Below are positions 6,792-7,925 of a DNA stretch of 7,925 bases, piece by piece. Below the pieces are notes generated by a model. That model was given only the letters and a program-made list of their open reading frames with translations, was not told where the DNA came from and made no database searches. A program made the position numbers and the translations under genes. The DNA is from an uncultured Cocleimonas sp. (GTDB lineage: Bacteria; Pseudomonadota; Gammaproteobacteria; Thiotrichales; Thiotrichaceae), in assembly GCA_938041705.1 (NCBI GenBank), contig CALISP010000307.1, positions 1-7,925 of the forward strand. Reading direction: 5' to 3'. How positions within the stretch are numbered: position 1 is the stretch's first letter; every line of letters begins with the position of its first letter.

Positions 6792-7443
6792 ATCGATACA
6801 GACAAGCTAAATCAGTCATTTTTAAATCACTTGTTAGCGCATCGACCAAAATATCACCATTTTTCAAACCAATGATACGGTCGCAGTGATTTAAAGCAAG
6901 ATTACTATCATGCAAGCCTAATATTACAGTTTGACTATATGATCGTAGACATTGAATAATTTCTTCAGCTTGATACTCATCAACCGCAGAAAGAGGTTCA
7001 TCTGCTAATAAAACCGGTTTTTTTTGATACAACGCACGAGCTAATCCAGTACGTTGTTGCTGTCCACCAGATAAAATATTTACTTTAGTAAAGCACTCAT
7101 CTTGCAAGCTAAGAATAGACAACAGATCTTTAATTTCTGATACATTTTTTGCAAAAGGGCGAATTAAATTACAAATATTTCTCCATGTAGGAAATTCTCC
7201 CAAACGTCCCATATAGACATTATGATATACACTTAAAGCCTTGGATAAGGCAGGTGTTTGAGGAGCCCATGCACACTCATTGGGAGATTGTTCGTATAGA
7301 TAACGCAACAGGGTAGATTTACCAGCTCCGCTCTTACCAAGAAGAGCGATACGCTCACCCGCTTTGATAGATAAATTCATATTAGCTAAAACGATTTTTT
7401 CATCGTAGCTAATAGTGACATCTTGTAACTGGAAAATAACCAA
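6790..7443 (-). CDS. phnC: Compact PhnC-type ABC transporter ATP-binding protein
   Basis: This 217-aa ATPase would energise the fused permease on the cytoplasmic face. All nucleotide-binding motifs are present: Walker A GKSGAGKST (36-44), Q-loop glutamine near 62 (WAPQTP), signature LSGGQQQR (124-131), Walker B VLLADEP (144-150) with catalytic Glu149, and the switch histidine in GLHDSN (178). The segment SVYHNVYMGRLG after the Q-loop is PhnC-like. The distance from Walker A to the Q-loop is only about 20 residues against roughly 45 in ordinary PhnC, so the antiparallel-sheet subdomain is trimmed. This accounts for much of the shorter length (PhnC is usually near 250). The start is TTG, supported by TAAGG 6 nt upstream, which overlaps the binding-protein stop codon, and by the correct N-terminal strand (FQLQDVTISYD). 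No upstream ATG fits. The symbol denotes family only. Confidence 0.9.
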   Translation of the reverse strand: MVIFQLQDVTISYDEKIVLANMNLSIKAGERIALLGKSGAGKSTLLRYLYEQSPNECAWAPQTPALSKALSVYHNVYMGRLGEFPTWRNICNLIRPFAKNVSEIKDLLSILSLQDECFTKVNILSGGQQQRTGLARALYQKKPVLLADEPLSAVDEYQAEEIIQCLRSYSQTVILGLHDSNLALNHCDRIIGLKNGDILVDALTSDLKMTDLACLYR

Positions 7444-7451
7444 GAGAGACC

Positions 7452-7925
7452 TTACTGGTCAATTAGGCCAATTTCTTTTGCCATATCTAAAACTGGTTGA
7501 AAGTCTGCATTACTAGCAGGAATAAAGCCCTTACGTGGGAATGCACTTAAAATACTTTGATCCTTAATAGCCAAGAGCGCTTCAGTAACTTTTGCACTGA
7601 ATCCTTTACCGTAAGTCTTATCTACATCGCCACGAATAGTCCATTGATAATCGGGATATCCAGGAGTCTGCCAAATAATTGATACTTTATCTGTATCAAT
7701 TTTACCTGCTGCAAGTTCCTTTTCCCATACTTTGTAATTAACTGCCCCAACTTGGTAAGCACCTGACTGTACTAAAGAAATCGTTCGTGAATGGTTGCCA
7801 CTAAACCCTACTTTTTCAAAAATTTTATCTGGAGCTTTCCCAAATTGCTTTCGTAAAAAATACTCTGGCATTAAGCGTCCTGAAGTCGAACCTTTAGAGC
7901 CAAAGGTAAACGTTTTATTCATGAT
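7452..7925 (-). CDS. phnD: PhnD-type periplasmic substrate-binding protein, C-terminal half
   Basis: The frame is open through the right edge; only about 157 C-terminal residues are present out of an expected 280-300. An internal ATG at 7922 should not be taken as the start, because the codon before it (ATC) is in frame and the visible part begins mid-domain. FTFGSKGSTSGRLMPEYFL is the PhnD-family hinge/binding block (family form: F.FGS..STSG.L.P.Y.L), with Ser/Thr residues that contact the anion. GFSGNHSRTISLVQSGAYQV and AVNYKVW follow. The wording of these blocks, with TPGYPDYQW, matches my memory of the clade labelled putative selenate ABC transporter binding protein better than true phosphonate PhnD; this is recall, not a search. 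It would deliver the anion to the tandem permease encoded two genes downstream. The next gene begins 8 nt after its stop. The symbol denotes family only. Confidence 0.88.
   Translation of the reverse strand: MMNKTFTFGSKGSTSGRLMPEYFLRKQFGKAPDKIFEKVGFSGNHSRTISLVQSGAYQVGAVNYKVWEKELAAGKIDTDKVSIIWQTPGYPDYQWTIRGDVDKTYGKGFSAKVTEALLAIKDQSILSAFPRKGFIPASNADFQPVLDMAKEIGLIDQ

Noticed and set aside
7920..7922. ATG as the start of a 156-aa binding protein
   Set aside because: The reading frame continues upstream of it and the protein begins in the middle of a PhnD domain, so the gene is cut by the window end rather than short.

Overview
The window is AT-rich and fully packed with bacterial genes, all eight read from the minus strand. 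Signal peptides, an outer-membrane beta-barrel start, a LolA-like periplasmic protein and an RND exporter show a Gram-negative. Protein style and base composition suggest a marine gammaproteobacterium (an Alteromonadales relative such as Colwellia, Thalassotalea, Pseudoalteromonas or Shewanella); this placement is inference. There are no RNA genes, mobile elements or CRISPR arrays that I can see, and no gene-free stretch above about 200 bases.

In transcription order (right to left) the first unit is an ABC importer of the phosphonate type. It has the C-terminal half of a PhnD-like binding protein (cut by the window end), a compact 217-aa PhnC-like ATPase starting at TTG, and a 495-aa permease that is two PhnE domains fused in tandem. 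The genes are 8 and 13 nt apart, and a weak terminator follows the permease. From remembered family features, this set looks closer to the clade annotated as 'putative selenate ABC transporter' than to classical PhnCDE, so the substrate is open.

The second unit is an envelope export module. A TetR-family regulator has an unusual Trp/Cys-rich N-terminal extension, and its promoter region carries two abutting palindromes. Nineteen nt downstream is a 794-aa RND/MMPL-type exporter. After a 202-bp gap with a hairpin comes a secreted LolA-like protein (265 aa). After a 105-bp gap with a clear rho-independent terminator comes a small integral-membrane methyltransferase of the isoprenylcysteine methyltransferase/PEMT-like type. 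Its stop overlaps the start of a secreted protein that looks like an outer-membrane beta-barrel and runs off the left edge.

Together the second unit reads as a regulated route across the whole envelope: inner-membrane pump, periplasmic lipid or lipoprotein carrier, membrane methyltransferase and outer-membrane protein. The cargo is not visible from sequence; a lipid or another hydrophobic molecule is the most natural guess.
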